Shown here: piece after piece, positions 25,273 to 35,400 of the stretch
How positions within the stretch are numbered: position 1 is the first letter of the stretch
Layout of the letters: the number at the start of each line of letters is the position of its first letter
NCBI GenBank assembly: GCA_903842065.1
Contig: CAIMKZ010000090.1
Location: forward strand, 19,015 to 83,014
From: an uncultured Acidobacteriaceae bacterium
Lineage (GTDB): Bacteria > Acidobacteriota > Terriglobia > Terriglobales > Acidobacteriaceae
Length of the DNA: 64,000 nt
Direction: 5' to 3'
Translations under genes and position numbers: made by a program
The notes under the pieces: generated by a model
The model's input: the letters and a program-made list of their open reading frames with translations, nothing else
What the model was told of the DNA's origin: nothing
Databases searched by the model: none

Positions 25273-25354
25273 TTCTGCGCGGAGATCGTTGCGAAGATGG
25301 CGGTGGTGGAGGCTCGGGTCGCTATCATTCGATAACGTCGGGGCTAGCCCACTA

Positions 25355-26194
25355 TTAAGGATTGATTTCGAGGCGTTCGGTCAAATGGAGTGGGACTGGC
25401 ATGCCGTCTTTCATTGCCGGCGTGTGCCTCACGTTTTGGATCATCATGGCGGCTATGGGGAGCAATTTCGGGTTCGTCGATTGGAGAACCTTTTCGATAT
25501 GGCCGAGTCCATGTTCATCTACCAGCACACCGAAGGCAAAATTGCCCGACATCCCATGCGGATCGAGAGACTTGTGTGCGATATCTTTGGCATCGGAAAA
25601 ATCTGGTCCGATGTTTTCCCCGTCGGCCAGCGCATCGGCGGGCATCGGAACCGGAGCCAGATTGGCTTCAGCCGGCGCATGACGCCAGTCGTTGAACTTT
25701 TCTGTTTTGGGTGAGCGAAGCCGTATCTTCCCTGTACCATCAGGGCTTTCTTCGATACATACCTGTAGACGTATCGCCACATCGCGGCCAACTGAAACAG
25801 GGGAGCCATTCAGCAAGGCAGGTTGAAACCTGCTGTCCAGCAGGATCTGAAGCGCAAGCAGGTCAATCTGATTGGCGAGAGCCTGCTTGAACACGACGTT
25901 CCGCGGCAGGCCGTTGTCGTCAACGATAAAGGAAAGGGTGACGGAGCCGGAGTCCTTTGTGCCCTTGCACACGCTCGAAAGGGACGGCGTCTCGCTAGTA
26001 ATGAGAACCGGCTCAACCAGTCCTGATGCACCGTTGTAGAGCCGAATGTGCTGCGGCTGGGGCAGGTTCGAGACACGCGTCTCCGGGTACCGCGGCAACT
26101 GTGGCGTTGCTGCCGGAGGTTTTTGCGCGCTTGCCGCGATAGCAATGATCACAGCGGCAAGCGCGCAATTGAGGTGTCTCAAACGTAAGCGCAT
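25355..26194 (-). CDS. Periplasmic protein with two TonB C-terminal-like domains
   Basis: 279 residues starting with a signal peptide (LNCALAAVIIAIAASAQ). Two copies of the TonB_C fold follow. The first is SGSVTLSFIVDDNGLPRNVVFKQAL...SRFQPALLNGSPVSVGRDVAIRLQV; the second is GNFAFGVLVDEHGLGHIEKVLQSTNP...VRHTPAMKDGMPVPLHLTERLEI. With no transmembrane anchor after cleavage it cannot work like TonB; such proteins in this phylum are of unknown role. It follows the 142-residue gene by 29 nt on the hpnH strand and may be the last gene of the ispH-shc-hpnH side. Confidence 0.75.
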   Translation of the reverse strand: MRLRLRHLNCALAAVIIAIAASAQKPPAATPQLPRYPETRVSNLPQPQHIRLYNGASGLVEPVLITSETPSLSSVCKGTKDSGSVTLSFIVDDNGLPRNVVFKQALANQIDLLALQILLDSRFQPALLNGSPVSVGRDVAIRLQVCIEESPDGTGKIRLRSPKTEKFNDWRHAPAEANLAPVPMPADALADGENIGPDFSDAKDIAHKSLDPHGMSGNFAFGVLVDEHGLGHIEKVLQSTNPKLLPIAAMMIQNVRHTPAMKDGMPVPLHLTERLEINP

Positions 26195-26223
26195 ATCGAG
26201 AAGACGAGAATCTGCGACCTATT

Positions 26224-26652
26224 CTATTCGATCGCGTCAGGCGCCAGCCCGATGTTCTTCTCTCCCGCCGCCTTGCGCTCGTTGTAGGCCTTCACCCAGT
26301 CTTCCCAGTGCTTGCCGGCGGCGCGATCCTTGCCGGTGAACTCGAGGCGCGCGATCTGGTCGTAGGTGATCTTCTGCTTGGCATCTACATCGGCCGCGAA
26401 GTACTGCACCCAGCTTTCGGCCAGCGTCGCTCCGGTGCGGCGGTTGAAGATGAAAGCCTCGATGCGCGTGCCGGACTTGAGAGTAATTGTTACGTCGCCG
26501 CGGTAGTCGAATGCCTTTTCAAACGCATCTCGAATCTCGGCTTCGGTAGCCATCTCCGGCACCGAGCCTTCGAGCTTCTCATGCTTTGCGGCTGGGGCCA
26601 GCTCAAGCGCCTCGATCTGTTCGCGTGTGTACTTCTGCACTTCGGCCGTCAT
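26224..26652 (-). CDS. Hypothetical protein translationally coupled to hpnH
   Basis: 142 residues with no signal peptide. The middle resembles a small beta-barrel (DVTITLKSGTRIEAFIFNRRTG...YDQIARLEFTGKDRAAGK), reminiscent of Sm-like folds, followed by a charged helix (HWEDWVKAYNERKAAGE). I do not recognise a named family. Its ATG overlaps the hpnH stop in an ATGA arrangement, which suggests a linked role in adenosylhopane formation or simply co-expression. Confidence 0.7.
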   Translation of the reverse strand: MTAEVQKYTREQIEALELAPAAKHEKLEGSVPEMATEAEIRDAFEKAFDYRGDVTITLKSGTRIEAFIFNRRTGATLAESWVQYFAADVDAKQKITYDQIARLEFTGKDRAAGKHWEDWVKAYNERKAAGEKNIGLAPDAIE

Positions 26653-27767
26653 GCGCGGGTCTCCTCGAGTTTCTCTTCGGGCTTCTCGATCTGGACGAGC
26701 GGGCCGTGCAGTTCCGTCTGGAACTCGCTGAGCAGTTTGAGCGCGTGGCTGTCCTTGTAGGTGCTGAAGGTTCCCTTGACCATGCCCCAGAAGCCCTTGA
26801 GCGTGCCGAAGCCGTCGATGACCGCAGGGGTCTCATAGCCGCAGCTCACCATGCAGTTGGCGCACTTGGGGTTGCCGCTAGGCACGCCGTACTCATCCCA
26901 ATTCGTGGTCTCGATCAGTTCCTTGTAGCTGTCCACGTAGCCGTCCTGGAGCAGGTAGCAGGGCCTCTGCCATCCGAAGATGTTGAAGGCCGGCATCCCC
27001 CAGGGCACGCAGTCGTAGTTGCGGTCGCCCATCAGAAATTCAAGGAACAGGGGCGACATGTTGAACTTCCACGACTTCTTGCGGTTCGACAAAATCGCGC
27101 GGAAGAGCTTACGCACGCGGGCGCGGCCCAGGAAGCGGTTCTGGTCCGGGGCCTTGTCGTAGCTGTAGCCGGGCGAGAGCACGATGCCCTCGACGCCGAT
27201 GGCCATCATGTCATCAAAGTGTTTGCGCACACTGTTGGGGTCGGTGCCATCGAAGAAAGTCGAGTTCGGCGTGACGCGGAAGCCGCGCTTTACGGCCTCT
27301 TTGATTCCATCGACTGCGATGTCGTAGGTGCCTTCGCGGCAGACAGCGAAATCGTGGTGCTCGCGCTCGCCGTCGAGATGCACGGAGAAGGTGAGGTACT
27401 TGGATGGCGTGAACTCGTGGATGCGGCGCTTGAGTTCGAGCGCGTTGGTGCACAGGTAGATGTATTTTTTGCGCGCGACGAGGCCGTTGACGATTTCGAC
27501 GATCTTCGGATGCAGCAACGGTTCACCGCCGGGGATAGAGACCATGGGCGAGCCGCACTCGTCGATGGCGGCGAAGCACTCCTCGGGGGTCAACATGCGT
27601 TTGAGAACATGCGGCGGATACTGCACCTTGCCGCATCCTGCGCAGGCCAGGCTGCAACGGAAGAGCGGCTCGAGCATGAGGACGAGGGGGAAGTGCTTCT
27701 CGCCCTTGAGGCGCTGCTTGATGACGTAGGACGCTACGGTCCACATCTGGGAGATTGGAACTGCCAT
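26649..27767 (-). CDS. hpnH: HpnH, adenosyl-hopene transferase (radical SAM)
   Basis: Radical S-adenosylmethionine enzyme that adds the 5'-deoxyadenosyl group to hopene (diploptene), the first step of C35 hopanoid side-chain synthesis. 372 residues. The cluster motif is FRCSLACAGCGKVQYP (CxxxCxxC) near residue 37. SIPGGEPLLHP follows, and a C-terminal Cys region (GNPKCANCMVSCGYE) resembles an auxiliary domain. The start is ATG 27767 with GAGGG about 11 nt upstream. A perfect 16-bp palindrome lies about 90 nt before it. Confidence 0.95.
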   Translation of the reverse strand: MAVPISQMWTVASYVIKQRLKGEKHFPLVLMLEPLFRCSLACAGCGKVQYPPHVLKRMLTPEECFAAIDECGSPMVSIPGGEPLLHPKIVEIVNGLVARKKYIYLCTNALELKRRIHEFTPSKYLTFSVHLDGEREHHDFAVCREGTYDIAVDGIKEAVKRGFRVTPNSTFFDGTDPNSVRKHFDDMMAIGVEGIVLSPGYSYDKAPDQNRFLGRARVRKLFRAILSNRKKSWKFNMSPLFLEFLMGDRNYDCVPWGMPAFNIFGWQRPCYLLQDGYVDSYKELIETTNWDEYGVPSGNPKCANCMVSCGYETPAVIDGFGTLKGFWGMVKGTFSTYKDSHALKLLSEFQTELHGPLVQIEKPEEKLEETRA

Positions 27768-27789
27768 GTTGAGGTAAACCCTCCGATGA

Positions 27790-27814
27790 AGCTTCTAGCT
27801 TCTAGCTTTTAGCT
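27790..27814. repeat. AGCTTCT tandem repeat upstream of hpnH
   Basis: Bases repeat AGCTTCT-AGCTTCT-AGCTTTT-AGCT over 25 nt. An inverted copy occurs at 27951-27975 and a further copy at 54021-54047. Confidence 0.6.
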
Positions 27815-27852
27815 CCAAGTTTTCGTACCGTGATTTAACAAAAGATCCACTG

Positions 27853-27868
27853 GAATTCGATCGAATTC
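27853..27868. promoter_or_regulatory. 16-bp perfect palindrome upstream of hpnH
   Basis: GAATTCGATCGAATTC is its own reverse complement. It lies in the AT-rich part of the shc-hpnH spacer and could be an operator for hpnH. No matching second copy was seen in the window. Confidence 0.4.
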
Positions 27869-27950
27869 ATTCTGGGCTAAACTCCGGAAATTTGTCGTAC
27901 TGCACGTGCGGCAGGGATAAAAAAGTTCCGCCTCCAAGTGAAACACTGGC

Positions 27951-27975
27951 AGCAAGCAGCTAGAAGCTAGAAGCT
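27951..27975. repeat. AGCTTCT tandem repeat forming the 3' end of shc
   Basis: Inverted copy of the 27790 repeat. On the minus strand it reads AGCTTCTAGCTTCTAGCTGC; its first units encode the last residues of shc (Ala-Ser-Ser-Phe) and the TAG stop. Confidence 0.65.
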
Positions 27976-29987
27976 GTACTTTCCATGGCGCGCTTGTAGG
28001 CTGTGAGCGCCATTAGTGGGAAGTAATGCCGGTAGAGCGTGTAAGCCAGATAAAACACCTTGGGGAAGCCAGTGCCGGTGATGATGGCCTGCTTGTTTAT
28101 GCCCTCGCCGGTAGACTCATCCCATCCGCCGTTCGGCATCTGGCGAGAGAGCAGCCAGCGGATGCCTTTGGCGATGGAGTCGGAGCGGTCGTCGCCGGCC
28201 GCGAGCAGCGACAGCAGCGCCCAAGCGGTCTGCGAAGGTGTGCTGGGGCCGATGCCGCGGGTGTCGGGGTTGTCGTAGGTGCCGCAGGTCTCGCCCCATC
28301 CGCCGTCGGGATTCTGCACCATGCGCACCCACTCGGCCGCCTGCTGCATCTGTGGCTCGTTGCGGTCCACGCCGATGGCGTCGAGTCCGCGCAGAACGAG
28401 GTAGGTGCCGTATAGGTAGTTGACTCCCCAGCGGCCGAACCAGCAGCCATCGGCTTCCTGCTCTTTGAAGATGAATTCGATGGCCCGCTCTACACGCTTG
28501 TCGCCGCGCGAGTACCCGTAAGCGGCCAGCATCTCGAGGATTCTTCCGGTGATGTCCGCGGTCGGCGGATCGAGCATGGCGTTGTGATCCGCGAAGGGGA
28601 TGAACTCGAAGATCATCTTGGTGTTGTCTTTGTCGAAGGAGCCCCAGCCGCCGTTTTTGCACTGCATGGCCAGATCCCACTCAATGGCGCGCTGGCAAAC
28701 CTGATGCTGGTAGCGCTCGCGTGGGTTATCGACCTTGCTGAGCGCTAGAAGCACCTGGGCGGTGTCGTCGGTGTCGGGATAGAACTCGTTTGCAAACTCG
28801 AAGTACCAGCCGCCGGGATCGACGTTGGGCACCTTCACGGCCCAATCGCCTTTGTGCCGGACTTCGCGGGCCAGCATCCAGTCGGCGGCCTTGATCATGC
28901 GCGGATCGTTGCGCGGAATGGCAGCTTCGCCGAGGGCGAAGACGGCCTGAGCCGTATCCCAGACGGGCGAGACACAGGGCGTCATGCGGAAGGTGGGGAA
29001 GGGAACTTCCGTCGTCGCCTCCTGCTCGATGCCGAGCTTCTCAAACTCATCGCGGGCGCGGATGACCTGCGGATCGTCCTCTGAGTAGCCCAGGCAGCGC
29101 AGGGCGATGATGGCGTTCATCATAGCCGGGTAGATGGCGCCGAGGCCGTCGGAGAGCTCGAAGCGTTGCAGCATCCACTTCTCGGCGTGCTTGAGAGCGA
29201 CCTTGCGCAGCGGGCGGATGTGAACCCGCTCGAAAAGGTGCATCAAGCGGTCCAGGAGGAGGAAGAAATTCCGCCAGGAGACGATCTTTTTCGTGTTCCA
29301 GTGCAGGCGCAGGCTGGCGCTGGAACGCCCGCCCACGAACAGTTCGTCGATACTCTGCTCGGCAGGGACCTTCTTGAAGGGCTTTTTGGCGTAGATGATG
29401 GCGAGAGGCACCAGGATGGAGCGCGACCAGGACGAGATCTCGTAGATGTTGAAGTAGAACCACTTCGGGAAGAGAACGATCTCTGGCGGGATGGCCGGCA
29501 CGGCGTCGTAGTCGTATTGGCCCATGGCGCACAGGTACATCTTGGTGAAGGTGTTGGTGGCGACCACGCCGCCGTGGGCAAGAATCCAATGGCGGCAGAT
29601 TTCCATGCGTGGATCTGTTGCCGGCACACCCATGAGCTTGGCGGCAAAGTAGCACTTGACCGAGAGCGAGACGTTGCCCGGTCCAGAGGGATAGAGGCTC
29701 CAGCTTCCGTCGCTGTTCTGATAGCGCCACATCTCGGCGTGGGCGCGCTCAAGGCGGCCCGGGTCGCCCGTGTCGAGCAGCTTGTGCAGGAAGATGTAGT
29801 CGGCCTCGAGCATGGCGTCGGCCTCGAGCTCGCCGGCCCAGTAGCCGTCGGGATGCTGAAGGCTGAAAAGATGGTCGGCCGCCCGGCGGATTGAGGAATC
29901 CACGTCCGCCATATCAGCGTCGATGCGTCCGAAGCGCGGCGTTGCGGCGACGGGTTTTCCAGTTGATGCGCTCATGCGGTCTTCCAT
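27960..29987 (-). CDS. shc: Squalene-hopene cyclase
   Basis: Membrane-associated class II terpene cyclase converting squalene to hopene/hopanol. About 675 residues, normal for the family. The catalytic acid motif DTDDT starts at about residue 406. Several QW repeats are visible (QHPDGYWAGELEAD, NSDGSWSLYPSG, CKNGGWGSFDKDNT, QEADGCWFGRWGVNYLYGT, NPDGGWGETCGTYD, MPNGGWDES). ATG 29987 with GGAG 4 nt upstream is preferred over TTG 29990. The last residues and stop codon lie in a tandem repeat, so the C-terminus may have been altered. ispH is 53 nt upstream, linking precursor supply to cyclisation. Confidence 0.97.
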   Translation of the reverse strand: MEDRMSASTGKPVAATPRFGRIDADMADVDSSIRRAADHLFSLQHPDGYWAGELEADAMLEADYIFLHKLLDTGDPGRLERAHAEMWRYQNSDGSWSLYPSGPGNVSLSVKCYFAAKLMGVPATDPRMEICRHWILAHGGVVATNTFTKMYLCAMGQYDYDAVPAIPPEIVLFPKWFYFNIYEISSWSRSILVPLAIIYAKKPFKKVPAEQSIDELFVGGRSSASLRLHWNTKKIVSWRNFFLLLDRLMHLFERVHIRPLRKVALKHAEKWMLQRFELSDGLGAIYPAMMNAIIALRCLGYSEDDPQVIRARDEFEKLGIEQEATTEVPFPTFRMTPCVSPVWDTAQAVFALGEAAIPRNDPRMIKAADWMLAREVRHKGDWAVKVPNVDPGGWYFEFANEFYPDTDDTAQVLLALSKVDNPRERYQHQVCQRAIEWDLAMQCKNGGWGSFDKDNTKMIFEFIPFADHNAMLDPPTADITGRILEMLAAYGYSRGDKRVERAIEFIFKEQEADGCWFGRWGVNYLYGTYLVLRGLDAIGVDRNEPQMQQAAEWVRMVQNPDGGWGETCGTYDNPDTRGIGPSTPSQTAWALLSLLAAGDDRSDSIAKGIRWLLSRQMPNGGWDESTGEGINKQAIITGTGFPKVFYLAYTLYRHYFPLMALTAYKRAMESTASSF

Positions 29988-30039
29988 CAAACTCCGGAGC
30001 AGCTTACAAGCTTCGTGTAATCCCTACAATGCGATGCGA

Positions 30040-31068
<1,029 letters not shown>

Positions 31069-31150
31069 TCCTTAAGTATACCAATCGCCCGGTTGGAGGT
31101 GGTAGCTGAAACGTGGCGTCTCCCCGTCGATCGATGAGACCGGCCGCTCT

Positions 31151-34100
31151 TCAGAACCGGAAACGCGCACCGATCTGTATCTGGCGTTCGCGGTAGAAGT
31201 TGGTTCCGTTGATGTTTAGGGGCTGTCCGAAGGCCGGCGTCGTTGCGGCGGTCCCGGTAGTTCCTTGTGTCAGGAAGGTGAGCGTGGGCAGTGCGCCCGA
31301 TCCAGAGTTCTGTATCTCGTATCCCGTGGTCTCGACCTGTGTCGTGTTGCGATGGTTAAAGAGGTTGAAACTCTCCACCATCAGTTCGAGCCTGCGCATA
31401 TCGCCCAGTTCGAACTCCTTGGTCAGCCGCATGTCCGCCTTCCACGTTGAGGGGTGCCGGAAGGTGTTGCGCGGAACGCCGTAGACACGGTTGTCGCCGC
31501 CCGAGCCGTTCATGCCCGGGCCGATTCCCACGACGATCGGGTTGTTATACGCGTCGAACATCTCGGGGATAGATCCCGAGGTATGCATCGAATAGGGCAG
31601 CCCGCTGCGGAACTGGCCCACGCCGGAGAGCCTCCACCCGTTGGCGATCCACCTGGCCGCGGTGCGCAACTTCCACGGTGCTGCGAGCGTAACTGTTGCC
31701 GCCGCCGTGTGGCGCACGTCGAGATTGCTTGTGCCGTACCCGGAGCGAAGATCCTTCGGGTCCAGTACGTCGCTGCCCGCCATAACGGTGGATTCGCTTG
31801 GATTCCAGTCCGCCGCGTGCGCGAAGGTGTAGTGTGCGGTGAAGCTCAGCCCGCGCGCGCTATTGCGCGAGATGCGCAGCATACCCGCCTCGTAGGTCGA
31901 GTTGGTGCGGCTCTGAATCTGAGTAATCTGCTGGTAGGCCGGATTCGCGCGCCCGCACTTGCCTGTTGCAGTCAGCAGCGATCCCGCGCAGAAGGTCGAG
32001 GGCCACATCGCATAGAAGGGCACGGTAATCGTCGGAGTCTTGATCGGTCCTTGTCCGGTTGAATCCTGCACAGCGTAGGTGATGGTCCGCGGATTTACGT
32101 TTGCGTCGTAGTTCGTGTCGATCGAGATGGGCAGTCTGCGTCCCAGGCTGACCATTGCCGAGACTGTCAGTCGCACGCCCCAGGGCAGCTTCTCTTCAAG
32201 CGAGACGACGCCCTGGTGGATCTGGGAGTTGCGGAAGTCCGGCGCGTACTCTACCGCGCCCGGAACCACCACGTGCGATGGCATTCCGTTCAGCGGATTC
32301 GGGAACGGCGGCGCGGCGCTGGTTCCCGTGCCCGAATTCAGGCCGTCTGTGGGCCGGATAGAGAAGTCCAGGTCGCCCTTGAGCGAACCTGTCTTCGTGA
32401 TCGCGGCCAGAAGAGTTGCGTTGGTTGTGCGCCCGAAGTAGATTCCATAGCCCACGCGCAGCACCGGCCAGTGCTTGCCGCCACCAAGCGCAAGGCTAAC
32501 GCGCGGACCCCACTGGCTGCCAAGTGAGGGCAGCTTCTCAGTCCCGGGGAGAGCGGGATTGTCGACCAGCTTGATTGGGGGCGGCAGTTGTTCCAGCTCC
32601 CAGCGCACTCCGGCCGATACTACTGCCCACTTTTTCAGCTCCCACTGCGTGGTCGCGAACCCGGCCCAGTCGTTGGTAGTGATCTGCCAGAAGGTCGGTC
32701 CCAGCGTCTGCGTGAAGTAGGAGTAGCAGGGCAGCGCGCCCAGCGCCTTGCCAACGGCGTTGCAGTTGTGCGGGTTCATGAAGTTGAACAGGTTCGTCGT
32801 GCCGAAGCGCAGAAACGCCGACGCGTCCGAGATAAAGCTCGACACCTTCGAATAGTGGAAGGTGCCCGACTGGTTGTTCAGCAGGGAGATGGCGTCGGTG
32901 TTGTGTTCGAGAGCCATGCCGGCTTTCATGAGAAGCCGGCCCTTTACCCAGCTCAGTGTCTCCTGCACGCGGTAGAGATGCTCGTCCGGCCGGCTGCCCT
33001 GCCCGAACCGCGACGGATTGCCGATCGTGAATCCGTAGCGCGAGTCGACGACAATCTGCGGCAGTTGACCGTAGATATTGTTGTTGAGGAAGGGCTGCTC
33101 GAAGGCCGAAGGTGTCTGCGGCGCTGAATTCAGAATCGACCGGCCCGCCGAGGCCTGCGTTACCGCCAGCAGATTCGGAGTCAGAAACGCCTCCCACTTG
33201 GCGAGAATCCACGTCTGGCTCGAATCGCTCGATCCAAAGCTGTGGGTTCCGAAGTTTTCCAGCGCTCTCGTCGATCCGCCGCCCGGAGCGTCCCACATGG
33301 CATGGCTCGCCTCGAGCGTGACGCGGTGCTTCTCAGCAAGCTGCCAGTCGATGCGCAGGAATCCCATCCACTGCGCGGCCGATCGTGTGCCCGGCCCCAT
33401 CAGCCCGGCCAGTTGCTCCAGCCCCGCCTGGGCAACGCCCGCGCGCGGAATTCCCATGTAGTCCTGCCAGGCCTGGTTCTGCGTCTCGCCCAGTTGCGCG
33501 CTCAACTGCACTACAGATGCCGTGGTTGGCTCCACCGGTGCAAACAACTGCGCATAGTTCCTCGGCTGCGCCACGCCGGGATTGTTGCGCGTGTATCCGT
33601 CGAGCGCAGCGAACCAGAATAGCTTGTTGCGCCTGAGCCTGCCTCCCGCGCCAAAACCCCACGCCAGCTCGCGATCGGGCGGTGTGTAGGGTGTCGCCGT
33701 GAAGCTCGGAGCTGCCGCGGTGCCTGTGTTCCGCACCCACTGCGTAAATGGATTTCGCGCGCCCCAATTGTTCTGACGGTCGTGCAGAAATACCTGCCCG
33801 TGCAGCGCGTTTGATCCACTCTGGGTCTCGACGTTCGTGCGCCCGCCGGCAGCATGCGCGCCGTCGGCATCCACATTGCCGGCAATAACCGTCACCTCAC
33901 GAACCGCAGCCTCTGCAACCGCGCCGCCGCGGCCGGACCAGCCCTGACCCGCGCTCTCCGCATCGTCTGCTCGCGAAACCTCATCGCTCTCGCGGGGCAG
34001 TGTCGCGCCTGCTGAAGAGCCAAACGCCAGCCGTGTGCTCGCTCCGTCCACGCTCTGGTCCGCCGCCTCCTGCTCGCCGGCGCGTACCGATATCGACGAG

Positions 34101-35119
34101 GTTCCGGGCTTTGCCAGTGCAGAGGGCGTGTCGGCAAGAAAGTCCTGCCAGTGCCTCCCGGTTGCGGGCAGCGATTGCAACTGCTCGCTGGTGATGGTCG
34201 TCGTCACCGCGGGGCTCGTGGTCTCCATCTGCGTGCCGGCGGACTGCATGCGCGCCTGCCGCACTGTGGCTGCCATCGCCGCCGCTGCCACGGCATTGCG
34301 CACGGTGGCGGCATCGAATGTCAAAGCCTTGAGGGACGCGGGAACTGGAAGCGCATTGGTCGCCACTACCAGAGAACGCAGTGGCGTCACGGGCAGCTCA
34401 ACCGCGGCCTCGACCGTTTCCACCGGGATCGTGCCCGTGCCGGAGGCCCTTTCGATTGCCAGAGGCCGCGCAGTAAGAGGTTGCAGCACACGCACGCTGC
34501 CTGCGGGTGCGATCTGGTCCGTCAGCGGAACACTCTCAACAGGTATCGAGACCGCATCTGGAATCCTGCGCGCCATGAGCGGCTGCGCTTTCAGGCTCTG
34601 CTCTTCGAGACGCGACTCCGCTGCGGCGGTTTCGAAGGGAATCTCACGTTTCACGGTTGGCTCAGGCGAAGTCGCAATCGCCGGTCCGGCAGTGGTCACA
34701 ACCGGCTGTACGTCGCGAATCGCTTCCGCAGGTCGCGAAGCTACTACTGTCGCCGGAGCCTGCTCCAGCGCTATCGCCGCCTGCACGCGAGCCTCGTGGC
34801 CGGCCATGACCTCGATGGCATCGAGCCGCCCGCGGCCCAGAGCTTTACTCTCTGCTTCAAGCGAGTACTCGCCCGGCGCAAGCGATTGGAACCGGTAGGC
34901 CCCATTGCGCTCTGTAGTGGTGCGCGCTTCCGCTCCCGTGGCCTGGTTGCGCAAAATCACTGTTACCCCGGCCAGCGGCGCGGAGTGAATGTCGGTAAGC
35001 CTTCCCTGGAGCGCGCCCGTGTCGCCGCTGCCGTCGGCCGCTTGCGCGGCTGCGCACAATGCCAGCCCGGTCACCAAACACATCCAAATCCAGAAGAAGA
35101 CTCTGCGCACTTCGCCCAT
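31151..35119 (-). CDS. Oar-like TonB-dependent outer-membrane receptor with long linker
   Basis: 1322 residues. Signal peptide to about residue 27 (CLVTGLALCAAAQA), a carboxypeptidase-regulatory-like beta domain (GALQGRLTDIHSAPLAGVTVILRNQ...GAYRFQSLAPGEYSLEAES, about 34-115), then ~190 residues of Ala/Val/Pro/Thr-rich sequence with no clear fold. A plug-like region follows (TTTITSEQLQSLPATGRHW, about 305) and a barrel ending in the C-terminal signature QIGARFRF. Acidobacterial relatives probably import glycans or peptides, but the substrate is unknown. The linker between the N-terminal domain and the plug is longer than in the 1146-residue homologue at 37363. It ends 82 nt upstream of the ispH start and is transcribed towards it, so read-through into ispH is possible. 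Confidence 0.9.
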   Translation of the reverse strand: MGEVRRVFFWIWMCLVTGLALCAAAQAADGSGDTGALQGRLTDIHSAPLAGVTVILRNQATGAEARTTTERNGAYRFQSLAPGEYSLEAESKALGRGRLDAIEVMAGHEARVQAAIALEQAPATVVASRPAEAIRDVQPVVTTAGPAIATSPEPTVKREIPFETAAAESRLEEQSLKAQPLMARRIPDAVSIPVESVPLTDQIAPAGSVRVLQPLTARPLAIERASGTGTIPVETVEAAVELPVTPLRSLVVATNALPVPASLKALTFDAATVRNAVAAAAMAATVRQARMQSAGTQMETTSPAVTTTITSEQLQSLPATGRHWQDFLADTPSALAKPGTSSISVRAGEQEAADQSVDGASTRLAFGSSAGATLPRESDEVSRADDAESAGQGWSGRGGAVAEAAVREVTVIAGNVDADGAHAAGGRTNVETQSGSNALHGQVFLHDRQNNWGARNPFTQWVRNTGTAAAPSFTATPYTPPDRELAWGFGAGGRLRRNKLFWFAALDGYTRNNPGVAQPRNYAQLFAPVEPTTASVVQLSAQLGETQNQAWQDYMGIPRAGVAQAGLEQLAGLMGPGTRSAAQWMGFLRIDWQLAEKHRVTLEASHAMWDAPGGGSTRALENFGTHSFGSSDSSQTWILAKWEAFLTPNLLAVTQASAGRSILNSAPQTPSAFEQPFLNNNIYGQLPQIVVDSRYGFTIGNPSRFGQGSRPDEHLYRVQETLSWVKGRLLMKAGMALEHNTDAISLLNNQSGTFHYSKVSSFISDASAFLRFGTTNLFNFMNPHNCNAVGKALGALPCYSYFTQTLGPTFWQITTNDWAGFATTQWELKKWAVVSAGVRWELEQLPPPIKLVDNPALPGTEKLPSLGSQWGPRVSLALGGGKHWPVLRVGYGIYFGRTTNATLLAAITKTGSLKGDLDFSIRPTDGLNSGTGTSAAPPFPNPLNGMPSHVVVPGAVEYAPDFRNSQIHQGVVSLEEKLPWGVRLTVSAMVSLGRRLPISIDTNYDANVNPRTITYAVQDSTGQGPIKTPTITVPFYAMWPSTFCAGSLLTATGKCGRANPAYQQITQIQSRTNSTYEAGMLRISRNSARGLSFTAHYTFAHAADWNPSESTVMAGSDVLDPKDLRSGYGTSNLDVRHTAAATVTLAAPWKLRTAARWIANGWRLSGVGQFRSGLPYSMHTSGSIPEMFDAYNNPIVVGIGPGMNGSGGDNRVYGVPRNTFRHPSTWKADMRLTKEFELGDMRRLELMVESFNLFNHRNTTQVETTGYEIQNSGSGALPTLTFLTQGTTGTAATTPAFGQPLNINGTNFYRERQIQIGARFRF

Positions 35120-35365
35120 CCGGGTGGAGAGGTTCGGTACGGCCTGCGCACACCTTCAAGTCCCGGGGGACATTGCATTCTGTCCCGCACACGGCGCGCG
35201 CCCCGCGTACCAACAACGCAGAGAGGAGATTGGAACCAATTCTAGGCCGGAAGCCCCTCAAATCTCAATGGAATTCGCTCGCTCCGGCCAGCGGCGGCCC
35301 TCTCCGATACACTTGATACAGCGCGTCTTTACTCAACCGCGCAACCAAGGAGTCCGGTCCGGAGA

Positions 35366-35400
35366 CCTAGTCCCTAGTCACTTAGTCCCTAAGTCCCTGT
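35366..35400. repeat. AGTCCCT tandem repeat in the obg leader
   Basis: Imperfect units (CCTAGTCCCTAGTCACTTAG, then TCCCTAAGTCCCTGT) end 7 nt before the obg ATG. A reverse-orientation relative is at 54359-54395. Confidence 0.55.
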
